64,000 nt of DNA from Globisporangium splendens (lineage: Eukaryota; Oomycota; Peronosporomycetes; Pythiales; Pythiaceae). The translations under genes and the position numbers were made by a program. The stretch is from assembly GCA_006386115.1 (NCBI GenBank), contig VFIW01000034.1, positions 1 to 64,000 of the forward strand, given 5' to 3'. The first letter of the stretch is position 1; each line of letters begins with the position of its first letter. The notes under the pieces were generated by a model. The model was not told the DNA's origin. It saw only the letters and a program-made list of their open reading frames with translations, and searched no databases. Shown one piece after another: positions 22,666 to 33,800 of this stretch.

Positions 22666-23754
22666 CTACAGCGCGGATTGCAATAGATCACTTCTGAATG
22701 CTAAATAATCTTTGACCAGGATGGCATGTTCTCTTGGTCCTATGTGAGGCTGCCTTGTGTTGTCCAATGACCTTGGGTCTTCCGAACTTCGCATAAGCCA
22801 ATGCATGACGTCGTTGTCAAGATCCTGGGTGAGATTGTTGAAAGCAGCTCGATGAGTTGGGAAGTGGACCTGCGTTGAGGTTCTGGTATCCATGGCTAGG
22901 TTGGCGGCTGAGTCCGCCATCTTGTTGAAGGCACGGTAGTGATGGTACCATCCTCGGATGTCGATGCAATCCGCGAGTCGTCGACTTGTCTGGTATAAAC
23001 GTGCCAATCGGTGCTGTCGAGGGGACCGATGCATTCGCTGTTGGGAGATAATGAGTGCACTGTCTCCAATCACGTACAACGGTTCGAAGTGACTGCGTTG
23101 GGCTTCTCGGAGTCCGTGTATGAGACCCCAGTACTCGGCAAAGTTGTTGGTCGTGTCCTTCCTGCTATACGCCATGCTCGCGGCCCAAATTAAACTGGCT
23201 GTGTGCGAGTCCTTATGGACACGCACGATAATGGATCCAGTCCCTCCTGGTCCTGGATTGCCGCGTGATCCACCATCGAAAAACAACAGGTAAACGCCGC
23301 GAGTATCATTTGGAGTCAAGGGGATGGCGTCGGTTTGGCTGAGAAAGCAGTCGACATATGCCTTGAGAACTGCTGCAACCGTGTGACCGTCCGAGTCTCC
23401 AGCTTGCGCTTCAGCGAGTCGTGTGAGGTTTCGCATTCCTGCCTCTAATCTGGTCATCATGATCGCCATCTCAGCAGTCGATTCGATTGGATCCGAATCC
23501 ATGCGTCGCAGATGCGCACACCAAATGGCATGTATGAGCGACGCGCTCATATATCGCCACAGCATGTGTGCGACGGAATAGAGATGATCTTGGAGATGTT
23601 CATTGGAGCACTTGTGTCCGATAATGTGTCTCTTGATCGTGGTCCATGCATGCCTTGGAGTATCTGGTAGATCCAGACTGAAGATCCAGATTGCGGGGTC
23701 GTGACCAGGAGTGATTCCGATCTTCGCCCATAGCGCATAAAAGTAGTTCCACAC
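22666..23754 (-). CDS. LINE L1 RNase H segment
   Basis: 362 codons in the same frame as ORF2 but separated from it by an amber codon. Just upstream the frame reads HLFWECPKAKLVWNYFY, the conserved zinc-finger-like C-terminal motif of LINEs. The type I RNase H core follows: FFDGGSRGNPGPGGTGS (first Asp), EYWGLIHGLREA (Glu), VIGDSALIISQQ (second Asp) and FNKMADSAANLAMD (last Asp). The enzyme would remove RNA from the RNA-DNA hybrid during target-primed reverse transcription. All four acidic residues are present. Confidence 0.85.
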   Translation of the reverse strand: MWNYFYALWAKIGITPGHDPAIWIFSLDLPDTPRHAWTTIKRHIIGHKCSNEHLQDHLYSVAHMLWRYMSASLIHAIWCAHLRRMDSDPIESTAEMAIMMTRLEAGMRNLTRLAEAQAGDSDGHTVAAVLKAYVDCFLSQTDAIPLTPNDTRGVYLLFFDGGSRGNPGPGGTGSIIVRVHKDSHTASLIWAASMAYSRKDTTNNFAEYWGLIHGLREAQRSHFEPLYVIGDSALIISQQRMHRSPRQHRLARLYQTSRRLADCIDIRGWYHHYRAFNKMADSAANLAMDTRTSTQVHFPTHRAAFNNLTQDLDNDVMHWLMRSSEDPRSLDNTRQPHIGPREHAILVKDYLAFRSDLLQSAL

Positions 23755-23850
23755 GAGTTTGGCTTTCGGACACTCCCAGAATAGATGTTGAACAGAAGAT
23801 TGGACAACTTGGGAGCATTCGGGATTCGAGTAGGATAGATCAGCTTTCTC

Positions 23851-26800
23851 CTAGTTCCACATGGAGAGTCGGTTGGCTTTCAGTCGGAGAAGAGTCTGGG
23901 CTGTATAAACAGTAATCCCTGGGATGTTGTGTAATTCGCTCCATTGGATTAATTGCAGTCCTGGCCACAGAGATCCTGCTGTATGGACAGCTTTGTTGAC
24001 TGCTGCATCTCGAGTATCTTTGCCAATTTGTGTCCTCGTTGCTGCAACTTGTTGCCGATAGAAAGATCTGGTCGTATTGTATCGTCCGTTGCCACCCCAT
24101 AGTTGCACGAATCTTGTGAAACGTGGATGTGCATGGAACGACACCTTCTGCCCGTTCAAGTCTCTTGTTGCCATGACGTCACAGTCCATTGCGGAGTGAA
24201 CTGTATGCGTAGCTTTGACTAGGGTCGTGTCGACGTGGGTCAGAGTTGCTTCGCTGGTGTGCAGATGCCATTCGTGGTTATAATGACGTTGCCCGTTGTA
24301 CAGCCGAAGCACATTTGTTTGCTGTGGTCGATACAGAAGCTGTGGGAAGTTGGATACCAACGTAGCACATAACCGCTCGAGCGCTCGAATAGACGGCCGG
24401 GAGAATCCGGAGATTCCACATGTTGGGATGAAGTTAAGCACTCCTGGTCTTATCCACTCCCATCGAAGTATGTCACCCAGTTGTGCTGTTCCAACTGATA
24501 ATGATGTGTGAGCAAGCTTGTAGGGGGAGCCGTTGGAATCAAGAAGCCACCCATCTGCAGTCGAGGTCATGTATGGCAGCCATTCTGCACAGAATGTCCC
24601 GCGTAGCTTTCGTCCTTCAGCGATGATACCTGGAAGCCTGTCAGACATTTTAGAGCTGAGGTCGATCTGGAACACATCGCCGTCCCATTGAGTCTGCACA
24701 ATTGTCGACTTGAAGTGCTCGTAACACCAACGTACATTATCACGTTCTCTGGGCTCATAGGGTCGAGAATGGAGCGACGCACATAATGCTGCGCCAGTTG
24801 TCCACATGTTATCACGAAGCTGGGGTGGCCGCCTTGGAATTGCATCGAGCGGCGTGATGTACGTCGAAGAAGCCCTTGTGTTGTGCAGCAAGATTTCCCC
24901 GATGACCTGATCGATGTGAGAGGTAGTGATTGCCCATTTGGAGACTGCTGTGGCACTCATCGTCATCAGCTCAGTTCTGATGTTGGGTACTGACAAGCCT
25001 CCATTCATTTTTTTGAGCTCAGCTTGTTCTTCCTTCATCCACGGTTTCGCAGGCTTACCATTCCTTGAGCCCCAGATAAATTGTTTCACTAGGTCGTGTA
25101 GCTGATTGACAATAGCCGTAGAGGGCCAGGAGTGCCTGGCCACGTAAAGCACTTTGGGTGTGATGACGGCACTGGCAATTGCTGTGCGTTGGGCGACAGA
25201 GTGAGTTTTGAGACGCGCAAGTCGAAGTCTGACACGTAAGGCTTGGATGCACTTGAACCAGTTACTTGCATTCGAAGGCGTTTGTCCGACTTGGATGCCG
25301 AGGTAGCGGCAATGTTCCTCACGTTGTAGCACATGAATGTCACTGACTGACTCTTCGGTGGGGCTGTATTCCTTGTTCAGCGGCAATACTGCAGATTTGT
25401 GCCGATTGACTCGAAGCCCAGAAGCTGCTCCATATTTGTCCAGGATTGCAAAAACGGCGTTAATATCCTTGGGATCGCTAAGATAAATGGTCGTGTCGTC
25501 TGCGTATCCTCCAAGTCTGACTTCAGTTGCGCATCCTGCTGCCTGGAGTTCAACGCCGTGTATTTCGTCACTCTCTTCGATTTTCCGATAAAGAACCTCT
25601 AACGCCAAGATGAAGAGAAGAGGGGCCAGCGGACATCCTTGACGAATTCCGGATGTTACGTTGTACTTTCTCGACAGGAAACCGTTGACAATGAACTTGT
25701 AAGTGGTTTGAGAGTGTAACACCTTCACTAAGTGTACGAACTTCAATGGGAATCCAAGATGCTGGAGCGCTTGTACCAGAAAGCTGCGATCGAGTGAATC
25801 ATAGGCTTTAGCAAAATCAAGGAGCAACGCGATCGCTCTGGACATGGCGGGGTCGCTCGTGGCCCGCTGTTGCGCAGCCAATAACACATCGATCGTATTC
25901 GGGATTGCTCGCCCTGGAACGAAACCAGCTTGCATGTGATGGATAAGCCAAGGGAGCACAGTTCGTAATCTGGTTGCAAATATCCGTGTGAATATTTTGT
26001 AATCAGAGTTGAGGAGTGCGATTGGCCTGTAGTCCAGCGGCGATGCAGCAGAGACGGACTTTTTTATGCAGTGAATATGTGCTTCACTGAACGAACTTGG
26101 TAGAATGCATTCGGGTATCCACAAGTTGAAAAGTCGCTCGAATAGGCCGGTAATCTCGTCACAGTGGTCTCTGTACCAGTCGTTGCCGAGTTCGTCAGGA
26201 CCGTGAGCTTTGCCTCTCTTGCATTTCTTCACAGCCTGTTTAATTTCACTCGAATCGATCGGTTTGAGCAGGAAGCCTAATCTGTCCGACGGAGGAATAG
26301 CTGTTCCTGGATCAAGGATTTGATCGATGTCAGTTTGCAGAGTGGGCGCCTGTTGCATGATTGATTTCCATCCTTCTCCCATGTCGTCAGCAAGTTCTCG
26401 TGAACGCATGGGTCCGTAAGTCGCTGTGCCACCGAGTGTGAAGATAGTGTTGTCAAGGAACTTGGTCGAGATACGCTTGTAGAAGGATTTGCTCGTTTTT
26501 CGTTCATGATGCATGTGCTCCCGAAAAATGCGGTCCCGTTTCGAAGCCTGCCACTTCGATTTGCATTCTGCAATGGCTCGACGGATACTCGTGGCGGTGG
26601 TAAGAAACTCTTGCGACAACTCCACGTTATGATCACTCACCGCTCCACCAGAGTGATCGAGCATCTGCACTTCCGATTCTGAGAGGCGTCGTTGCAACCT
26701 CTGGATTTTCTTCTTGTATCCTTGATTCAATCTGGCGATGTACGATTTTTTAGCTTCAAGGTACCCGATCCTGAGCGCGATCTTGGCTTCATCCCACCAA

Positions 26801-28173
26801 TTTGCTGTGGCCAGAGCATAATCACGAGGCGAAGAGTAACGTCCACGTAACTCATCAAGTTGGTCATGAGCTTTTTCGAAGAAATCTTTTCCAATAATCG
26901 CCGCATGCGCCGCTGCATTCTTCGGAAGTGGATAGACAACTCGAGGTTTCTTGCTTTGGATCACCTTGTCAGGAGCAGCTACCCGGATCGTGACTCCATT
27001 GTGATCGGAGAACGGACCAGCTACGCTTTGGTAGACGCTGCGAACCCAGTCGAGATGGTCATTGCTGCAGTACCATCGGTCGAGCCTACTGCTGGCACTG
27101 CCGCCTGAAGGCAGTGTATAGTAGTAGGTGTGATGCTGCCGATGGAATGCTTTGACGTCTCGTGTGTCCGTGGCGCGAAGAGCATCATCCTCAAGGGTGT
27201 CAACAAGATTCAATTTCTGGAGCAGTTTCTTCAATTCCCTGGAATCGTGCACTTTGTTGTGGGTGTTGTGAGACCTGTCTGCCATCTGGTTGAGAGTGCA
27301 ATTAAAGTCTCCACCGCACAGAATGGGTCCATCATGTGACGAGAGGAGACCTGATAGTGCTCTGTAGAAAGCTTCCCTTGCAAATACGGTAGAAGGAGCG
27401 TAGATGTTGAGAAGTAACACCGTTTCACCACGCAACGTCACCGTAGCTGCCATCCAGTGCGCATTCCACTGATCCTGCTTATATGGAGCCAGTGTAGGTA
27501 TGCACGAATAGGGATTCAACAAGATCGCCACTCCTCCTTTGCGCTCGGTGGAAGCTGACCAGAGAGAAAGTCTGGGATCCGACTCTTCTGATGGTTCCTG
27601 AAAACCCCAACTTCGACGAAATCTGGATTGCATTGATGCCACTTCGGTCTCCAGGACGTGCGTTTCTTGGAGAAAGACAATGTCCAATGATCCCGAGTCA
27701 TCAGTCTGTCGAAAATGTGAAAACCACGCGTTCAGATTGGCGTCGGATTTGGAGAACCCCATCACATTCTGTGTGTGGAATCCAACAGTTAGCTCATGGC
27801 GAGCATTGACTGTCGCACTGCGCCTTCTGGGTCGGTGGTTGTCACGACGAGCTTGGGTTGTGGGTTGATATGGTCGCAACGGTAGTCCATCGCCGGAATA
27901 CGTTGATATGCCTTGTATTCCACGCTGTACTTCCGCCGGAGAGACAGTTGAGCCATCTCCCCCTGCTCGCACTGAACTGCCACCAAGTACAGTGCGAGTT
28001 GAGGCACCATGGGTGCCTTTAGTTCTGATTGAGCCGCTGTTGGACCTCCAGCTCATGCTGGTGCGCCAATAGCGACCATGACGTCGTCGTGCCCACAATC
28101 GCATCAATTGCTGATTGAAGAGAAGACGAACGCCAATATTCTTCAGCTCGGGTTTCAGGCATAACGTGACCAA
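23851..28173 (-). CDS. LINE L1 ORF2: AP endonuclease and reverse transcriptase
   Basis: 1440 codons without interruption. The N-terminal endonuclease shows FHTQNVMGFSKS, VFLQETHV, NIYAPS, GGDFNCTLNQMADRS and FSDHNGVTIRV, the exonuclease-endonuclease-phosphatase fold that nicks the target. The RT follows with YRPIALLNSDYKIFTRI, LLLDFAKAYDSLDRS (motif A), SGIRQGCPLAPLLF (motif B) and GGYADDTTIYL (YADD, motif C). The first 40-50 codons overlap the end of ORF1 in another frame and are probably not translated as such. It ends LSMWN followed by TAG. The RT type fits the L1/Tx1 group. Confidence 0.9.
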   Translation of the reverse strand: MVTLCLKPELKNIGVRLLFNQQLMRLWARRRHGRYWRTSMSWRSNSGSIRTKGTHGASTRTVLGGSSVRAGGDGSTVSPAEVQRGIQGISTYSGDGLPLRPYQPTTQARRDNHRPRRRSATVNARHELTVGFHTQNVMGFSKSDANLNAWFSHFRQTDDSGSLDIVFLQETHVLETEVASMQSRFRRSWGFQEPSEESDPRLSLWSASTERKGGVAILLNPYSCIPTLAPYKQDQWNAHWMAATVTLRGETVLLLNIYAPSTVFAREAFYRALSGLLSSHDGPILCGGDFNCTLNQMADRSHNTHNKVHDSRELKKLLQKLNLVDTLEDDALRATDTRDVKAFHRQHHTYYYTLPSGGSASSRLDRWYCSNDHLDWVRSVYQSVAGPFSDHNGVTIRVAAPDKVIQSKKPRVVYPLPKNAAAHAAIIGKDFFEKAHDQLDELRGRYSSPRDYALATANWWDEAKIALRIGYLEAKKSYIARLNQGYKKKIQRLQRRLSESEVQMLDHSGGAVSDHNVELSQEFLTTATSIRRAIAECKSKWQASKRDRIFREHMHHERKTSKSFYKRISTKFLDNTIFTLGGTATYGPMRSRELADDMGEGWKSIMQQAPTLQTDIDQILDPGTAIPPSDRLGFLLKPIDSSEIKQAVKKCKRGKAHGPDELGNDWYRDHCDEITGLFERLFNLWIPECILPSSFSEAHIHCIKKSVSAASPLDYRPIALLNSDYKIFTRIFATRLRTVLPWLIHHMQAGFVPGRAIPNTIDVLLAAQQRATSDPAMSRAIALLLDFAKAYDSLDRSFLVQALQHLGFPLKFVHLVKVLHSQTTYKFIVNGFLSRKYNVTSGIRQGCPLAPLLFILALEVLYRKIEESDEIHGVELQAAGCATEVRLGGYADDTTIYLSDPKDINAVFAILDKYGAASGLRVNRHKSAVLPLNKEYSPTEESVSDIHVLQREEHCRYLGIQVGQTPSNASNWFKCIQALRVRLRLARLKTHSVAQRTAIASAVITPKVLYVARHSWPSTAIVNQLHDLVKQFIWGSRNGKPAKPWMKEEQAELKKMNGGLSVPNIRTELMTMSATAVSKWAITTSHIDQVIGEILLHNTRASSTYITPLDAIPRRPPQLRDNMWTTGAALCASLHSRPYEPRERDNVRWCYEHFKSTIVQTQWDGDVFQIDLSSKMSDRLPGIIAEGRKLRGTFCAEWLPYMTSTADGWLLDSNGSPYKLAHTSLSVGTAQLGDILRWEWIRPGVLNFIPTCGISGFSRPSIRALERLCATLVSNFPQLLYRPQQTNVLRLYNGQRHYNHEWHLHTSEATLTHVDTTLVKATHTVHSAMDCDVMATRDLNGQKVSFHAHPRFTRFVQLWGGNGRYNTTRSFYRQQVAATRTQIGKDTRDAAVNKAVHTAGSLWPGLQLIQWSELHNIPGITVYTAQTLLRLKANRLSMWN

Positions 28174-29573
28174 CGGCTTCGTGCTTGGGGAACATGCTGG
28201 GCAGTAGAAGACTTATCACATTGAGAATTGCCCATTTGTCTGGGTCAATGGGTCGCGAGACGGTCGCGGTCAATAGGCTATCATCTAGCTTTTCAAGTCT
28301 GTTCCACTGCTTGATGTTGTCAGTCATGGACCAACGAGCGGAGCCTTGCGGACAGACGTCAACAGCCGATGCCCATTTCTTACAAAAGGCTCGCACTTGC
28401 GCGCTAACTGCATCGTCAGCTGAGTGACGCCGGATTAATGCGCGTTGAGCTTGACTGTTTATGCTGTGCCCAAAATCAAGAAGCTTTTTCACTGGGAACA
28501 TGCGCAAGACCTCCAGTGGAAAAGGCAGTGCACAAATGAGCGCACTTAGAGCATCCACGTGACTGGGAATCCATCCAGTCAATTTGGAGACGTCGCTTGG
28601 ATCAACTGAAGGCAAGCTGAATCTTCGATTTTGTCGAGTCGCCGTGGTCCAGTCGTGCATGGCTTTGTTGTTTGCACGAAAATGCTGTCTTCGAAGGGCT
28701 TGTTCAGCAGCCGTCAATTGTTCGAGCTCCTCTTTCGATCCAACCAATCGTCCAACCAGAGACTTGCGTGCTTGCCCATCGTCCTGGACAGAGTGAGACG
28801 GTGAGGAAGGAGGCGTCTCAAATTCGCCGCTTTCACTGTCGTTGGAAAAGGTTGACTCTTGACTGGCCTCGGATTGACCTGGTGTCGTTGAAGCCGCTGC
28901 TTTTAAAACTGAGGACGCAAGTTCTGGGATCTTTCGTGCCCGTGGCCGATTTAACGTATGAGAGTGGGAATCTGGTTCTCGCTCCGGTTCCTGGAATCGA
29001 TGTTCATCATCCGTCGACCCTGTACCTAGTCCACTACCCATCGCCGCATTGATTTCTGGCCCGGGCCAAAGACACTCGTTGGGTCTGCATCTCGAGATTC
29101 AGCAGAGTCAATGTGTCCAAATCTTGGTCAGCGCTGCCTGGAGTTGGCTGGTTCATCGAGGGAGCACCGTTGCCTGCGTCCTCGGTACCATTTTGACTGC
29201 GCATTTCCTGGTGAAAGGCTTTAGTCACCTCTGCTGGCAGAGGGAGAGTGGCTTGACCATTTGGCGGGGTCACAGCACCTCCCGTCAGATCTTGCAAGTG
29301 CATCGTGGAATCCATCGACGTGGAATCCGCCAAGGACATCGTGACATCGAAGTGCGAGGGATCTTCAGAGTACCCAGAGGTGGTATCAGCTGATGGCTCC
29401 GATGATGGTTGCTGGTTTGCCGATCCATTATCTCTAGACGCTGAGGGAAATGACTTCGAGCCGGGCTGGCTCGTTCTTGATTGCTCCTCGTCTTGAGTCT
29501 GCGCAGTGGGACTGTGCTCGCGGACGACATGAGCTTTGACAAACTCCCTGAGTTTCGTATAAGCAAGGTCTTT
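28019..29573 (-). pseudogene. LINE L1 ORF1, truncated and frameshifted
   Basis: Frames 29041-28019 and 29339-29034 together correspond to the C-terminal half of the intact ORF1 of the second copy. At least two single-base deletions relative to that copy (near 29063 and 29122) break the reading frame. The N-terminal half, including the zinc knuckle, is missing because the copy is 5'-truncated. Confidence 0.85.
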
Positions 29574-29684
29574 ATCTTTATATCTTTATAAGGTGAGGTA
29601 TATTTAGGTTCATCTTCGTGACCTACAATATCCATTCTCCTACCTAATCTTCATTGCGAATTTCATCTAGGAGTGTAAATGTGT

Positions 29685-30827
29685 CTATAGCGCGGATTGC
29701 AATAGATCACTTCTGAATGCTAAATAATCTTTGACCAGGATGGCATGTTCTCTTGGTCCTATGTGAGGCTGCCTTGTGTTGTCCAATGACCTTGGGTCTT
29801 CCGAACTTCGCATAAGCCAATGCATGACGTCGTTGTCAAGATCCTGGGTGAGATTGTTGAAAGCAGCTCTTTGAGTTGGGAAGTGAACCTGCGTTGAGGT
29901 TCTGGTATCCATGGCTAGGTTGGCGGCTGAGTCCGCCATCTTGTTGAAGGCACGGTAGTGATGGTACCGTCCTCGGATGTCGATGCAATCCGCGAGTCGT
30001 CGACTTGTCTGGTATAAACGTGCCAATCGGTGCTGTCGAGGGGACCGATGCATTCGCTGCTGGGAGATAATGAGTGCACTGTCTCCAATCACGTACAACG
30101 GTTCGAAGTGACTGCGTTGGGCTTCTCGGAGTCCGTGTATGAGACCCCAGTACTCGGCAAAGTTGTTGGTCGTGTCCTTCCTGCTATACGCCATGCTCGC
30201 GGCCCAAATTAAACTGGCTGTGTGCGAGTCTTTATGGACACGCACGATAATGGATCCAGTCCCTCCTGGTCCTGGATTGCCGCGTGATCCACCATCGAAA
30301 AACAGCAGGTAAACGCCGCGAGTATCACTTGGAGTCAAGGGGATGGCGTCTGTTTGGCTGAGAAAGCAGTCGACATATGCCTTGAGAACTGCTGCAACCG
30401 TGTGACCATCAGAGTCTCCAGCTTGCGCTTCAGCGAGTCGTGTGAGGTTTCGCATTCCTGCCTCTAATCTGGTCATCATGATCGCCATCTCAGCAGTCGA
30501 TTTGATTGGATCCGAATCCATGCGTCGCAGATGCGCACACCAAATGGTCTGTATGAGCGACGCGCTCATATATCGCCACAGCATGTGTGCGACGGGATAG
30601 AGATGATCTTGGAGATGTTCATTGGAGAACTTGTGTCCGATAATGTGTCTCTTGATCGTGGTCCATGCATGCCTTGGAGTATCTGGTAGATCCAGACTGA
30701 AGATCCAGATTGCGGGGTCGTTGACCAGGAGTGATTCCGATCTTCGCCCATAGCGCATAAAAGTAGTTCCACACCAGTTTGGCTTTCGGACACTCCCAGA
30801 ATAGATGTTGAACAGAAGATTGGACAA
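29685..30827 (-). pseudogene. LINE L2 RNase H segment, shifted frame
   Basis: Homologous to the L1-copy RNase H (FFDGGSRGNPGPGG, EYWGLIHGL, VIGDSALIISQQ all present). An extra T near 30721 (cgttgacc versus cgtgacc in the first copy) puts this segment out of frame with the preceding HLFWECP motif. Together with the amber codon at the end of ORF2, this makes translation of the domain from this copy unlikely. Confidence 0.8.
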
Positions 30828-30870
30828 CTTGGGAACATTCGGGATTCGAGCAGGATAGATCAGCTTTCTC

Positions 30871-33800
30871 CTAGTTCCACATGGAGAGTCGGTTGGCTTT
30901 CAGCCGGAGAAGAGTCTGAGCCGTATAAGCAGTAATCCCTGGGATGTTGTGTAATTCGCTCCATTGGATTAATTGCAGTCCTGGCCACAGAGATCCTGCT
31001 GTATGGACAGCTTTGTTGACTGCTGCATCTCGAGTATCTTTGCCAATTTGTGTCCTCGTTGCTGCAACTTGTTGCCGATAGAAAGATCTGGTCGTATTGT
31101 ATCGTCCGTTGCCACCCCATAGTTGCACGATTCTTGTGAAACGTGGATGTGCATGGAACGACACCTTCTGCCCGTTCAAGTCTCTTGTTGCCATGACGTC
31201 ACAGTCCACTGCGGAGTGAACTGTATGCATAGCTTTGACTAGGGTCGTGTCGACGTGGGTCAGAGTTGCTTCGCTGGTGTGCAGATGCCATTCGTGGTTA
31301 TAATGACGTTGCCCGTTGTACAGCCGAAGCACATTTGTTTGCTGTGGTCGATACAGAAGCTGTGGGAAGTTGGATACCAACGTAGCACATAACCGCTCGA
31401 GCGCTCGAATAGACGGCCGGGAGAATCCGGAGATTCCACATGTTGGGATGAAGTTAAGCACTCCTGGTCTTATCCACTCCCATCGAAGTATGTCACCCAG
31501 TTGTGCTGTTCCAACTGATAATGATGTGTGAGCAAGCTTGTAAGGGGAGCCGTTGGGATCAAGAAGCCACCCATCTGCAGTCGAGGTCATGTATGGCAAC
31601 CATTCTGCACAGAATGTCCCACGTAGCTTTCGTCCTTCAGCGATGATACCTGGAAGCCTGTCAGACATTTTAGAGCTGAGGTCGATCTGGAACACATCGC
31701 CGTCCCATTGAGTCTGCACAATTGTCGACTTGAAGTGCTCGTAACACCAACGTACATTATCACGTTCTCTGGGATCATAGGGTCGAGAATGGAGCGACGC
31801 ACATAATGCTGCGCCAGTTGTCCACATGTTATCACGAAGCTGGGGTGGCCGCCTTGGAATTGCATCGAGCGGCGTGATGTACGTCGAAGAAGCCCTTGTG
31901 TTGTGCAGCAAGATTTCCCCGATGACCTGATCGATGTGAGAGGTAGTGATTGCCCATTTGGAGACTGCTGTGGCACTCATCGTCATCAGCTCAGTTCTGA
32001 TGTTGGGTACTGACAAGCCTCCATTCATTTTTTTGAGCTCAGCTTGTTCTTCCTTCATCCACGGTTTCGCAGGCTTACCATTCCTTGAGCCCCAGACAAA
32101 TTGTTTCACTAGGTCGTGTAGCTGATTGACAATAGCCGTAGAGGGCCAGGAGTGCCTGGCCACGTAAAGCACTTTGGGTGTGATGACGGCACTGGCAATT
32201 GCTGCGCGTTGGGCGACAGAGTGAGTTTTGAGACGCGCAAGTCGAAGTCTGACACGTAAGGCTTGGATGCACTTGGACCAGTTACTTGCATTCGAAGGCG
32301 TTTGTCCGACTTGGATGCCGAGGTAGCGGCAATGTTCCTCACGTTGTAGCACATGAATGTCACTGACTGACTCTTCGGTGGAGCTATATTCCTTGTTCAG
32401 CGGTAATACTGCAGATTTGTGCCGATTGACTCGAAGCCCAGAAGCTGCTCCATATTTGTCCAGGATTGCAAACACGGCATTAATATCCTTGGGATCGCTA
32501 AGATAAATGGTCGTGTCGTCTGCGTATCCTCCAAGTCTGACTTCAGTTGCGCATCCTGCTGCCTGGAGTTCAACGCCGTGTATTTCGTCACTCGCTTCGA
32601 TTTTCCGATAAAGAACCTCTAACGCCAAGATGAAGAGAAGAGGGGCCAGCGGACATCCTTGACGAATTCCGGATGTTACGTTGTACTTTCTCGACAGGAA
32701 ACCGTTGACAATGAACTTGTACGTGGTTTGAGAGTGTAACACCTTCACTAAGTGTACGAACTTCAATGGGAATCCAAGATGCTGGAGCGCTTGTGCCAGA
32801 AAGCTGCGATCGAGTGAATCATAGGCTTTAGCAAAATCAAGGAGCAACGCGATCGCTCTGGACATGGCGGGGTCGCTCGTGGCCCGCTGTTGCGCAGCCA
32901 ATAACACATCGATCGTAGTCGGGATTGCTCGCCCTGGAACGAAACCAGCTTGCATGTGATGGATAAGCCAAGGGAGCACAGTTCGTAATCTGGTTGCAAA
33001 TATCCGTGTGAATATTTTGTAATCAGAGTTGAGGAGTGCGATTGGCCTGTAGTCCAGCGGCGATGCAGCAGAGACGGACTTTTTTATGCAGTGAATATGT
33101 GCTTCACTGAACGAACTTGGTAGAACGCATTCGGGTATCCACAAGTTGAAAAGTCGCTCGAATAGGCCGGTAATCTCGTCACAGTGGTCTCTGTACCAGT
33201 CATTGCCGAGTTCGTCAGGACCGTGAGCTTTGCCTCTCTTGCATTTCTTCACAGCCTGTTTAATTTCACTCGAATTGATCGGTTTGAGCAGGAAGCCTAA
33301 TCTGTCCGACGGAGGAATAGCTGTTCCTGGATCAAGGATTTGATCGATGTCAGTTTGCAGAGTGGGCGCCTGTTGCATGATTGATTTCCATCCTTCTCCC
33401 ATGTCGTCAGCAAGTTCTCGTGAACGCATGGGTCCGTAAGTCGCTGTGCCACCGAGTGTGAAGATAGTGTTGTCAAGGAACTTGGTCGAGATACGCTTGT
33501 AGAAGGATTTGCTCGTTTTTCGTTCATGATGCATGTGCTCCCGAAAAATGCGGTCCCGTTTCGAAGCCTGCCACTTCGATTTGCATTCTGCAATGGCACG
33601 ACGAATACTCGTGGCGGTGGTAAGAAACTCTTGCGACAACTCCACGTTATGATCACTCACCGCTCCACCAGAGTGATCGAGCATCTGCGCTTCTGATTCT
33701 GAGAGGCGTCGTTGCAACCTCTGGATTTTCTTCTTGTATCCTTGATTCAATCTGGCGAAGTACGATTTTTTAGCTTCAAGGTACCCGATCCTGAGCGCGA

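Larger units (their letters stand above)
22559..29573 (-). mobile_element. LINE copy L1 (5'-truncated non-LTR retrotransposon)
   Basis: Minus-strand LINE with part of ORF1, full ORF2 (endonuclease and RT) and an RNase H segment. The 3' end is at about 22559 in short ATAAAG repeats (plus strand ctttatctttataagg). Its 5' end is abrupt at 29573, inside ORF1, where the 3' tail of the second copy begins. It is the same family as the copy at 29574-38960, with a constant offset of 7,020 bp and few differences. Confidence 0.9.
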
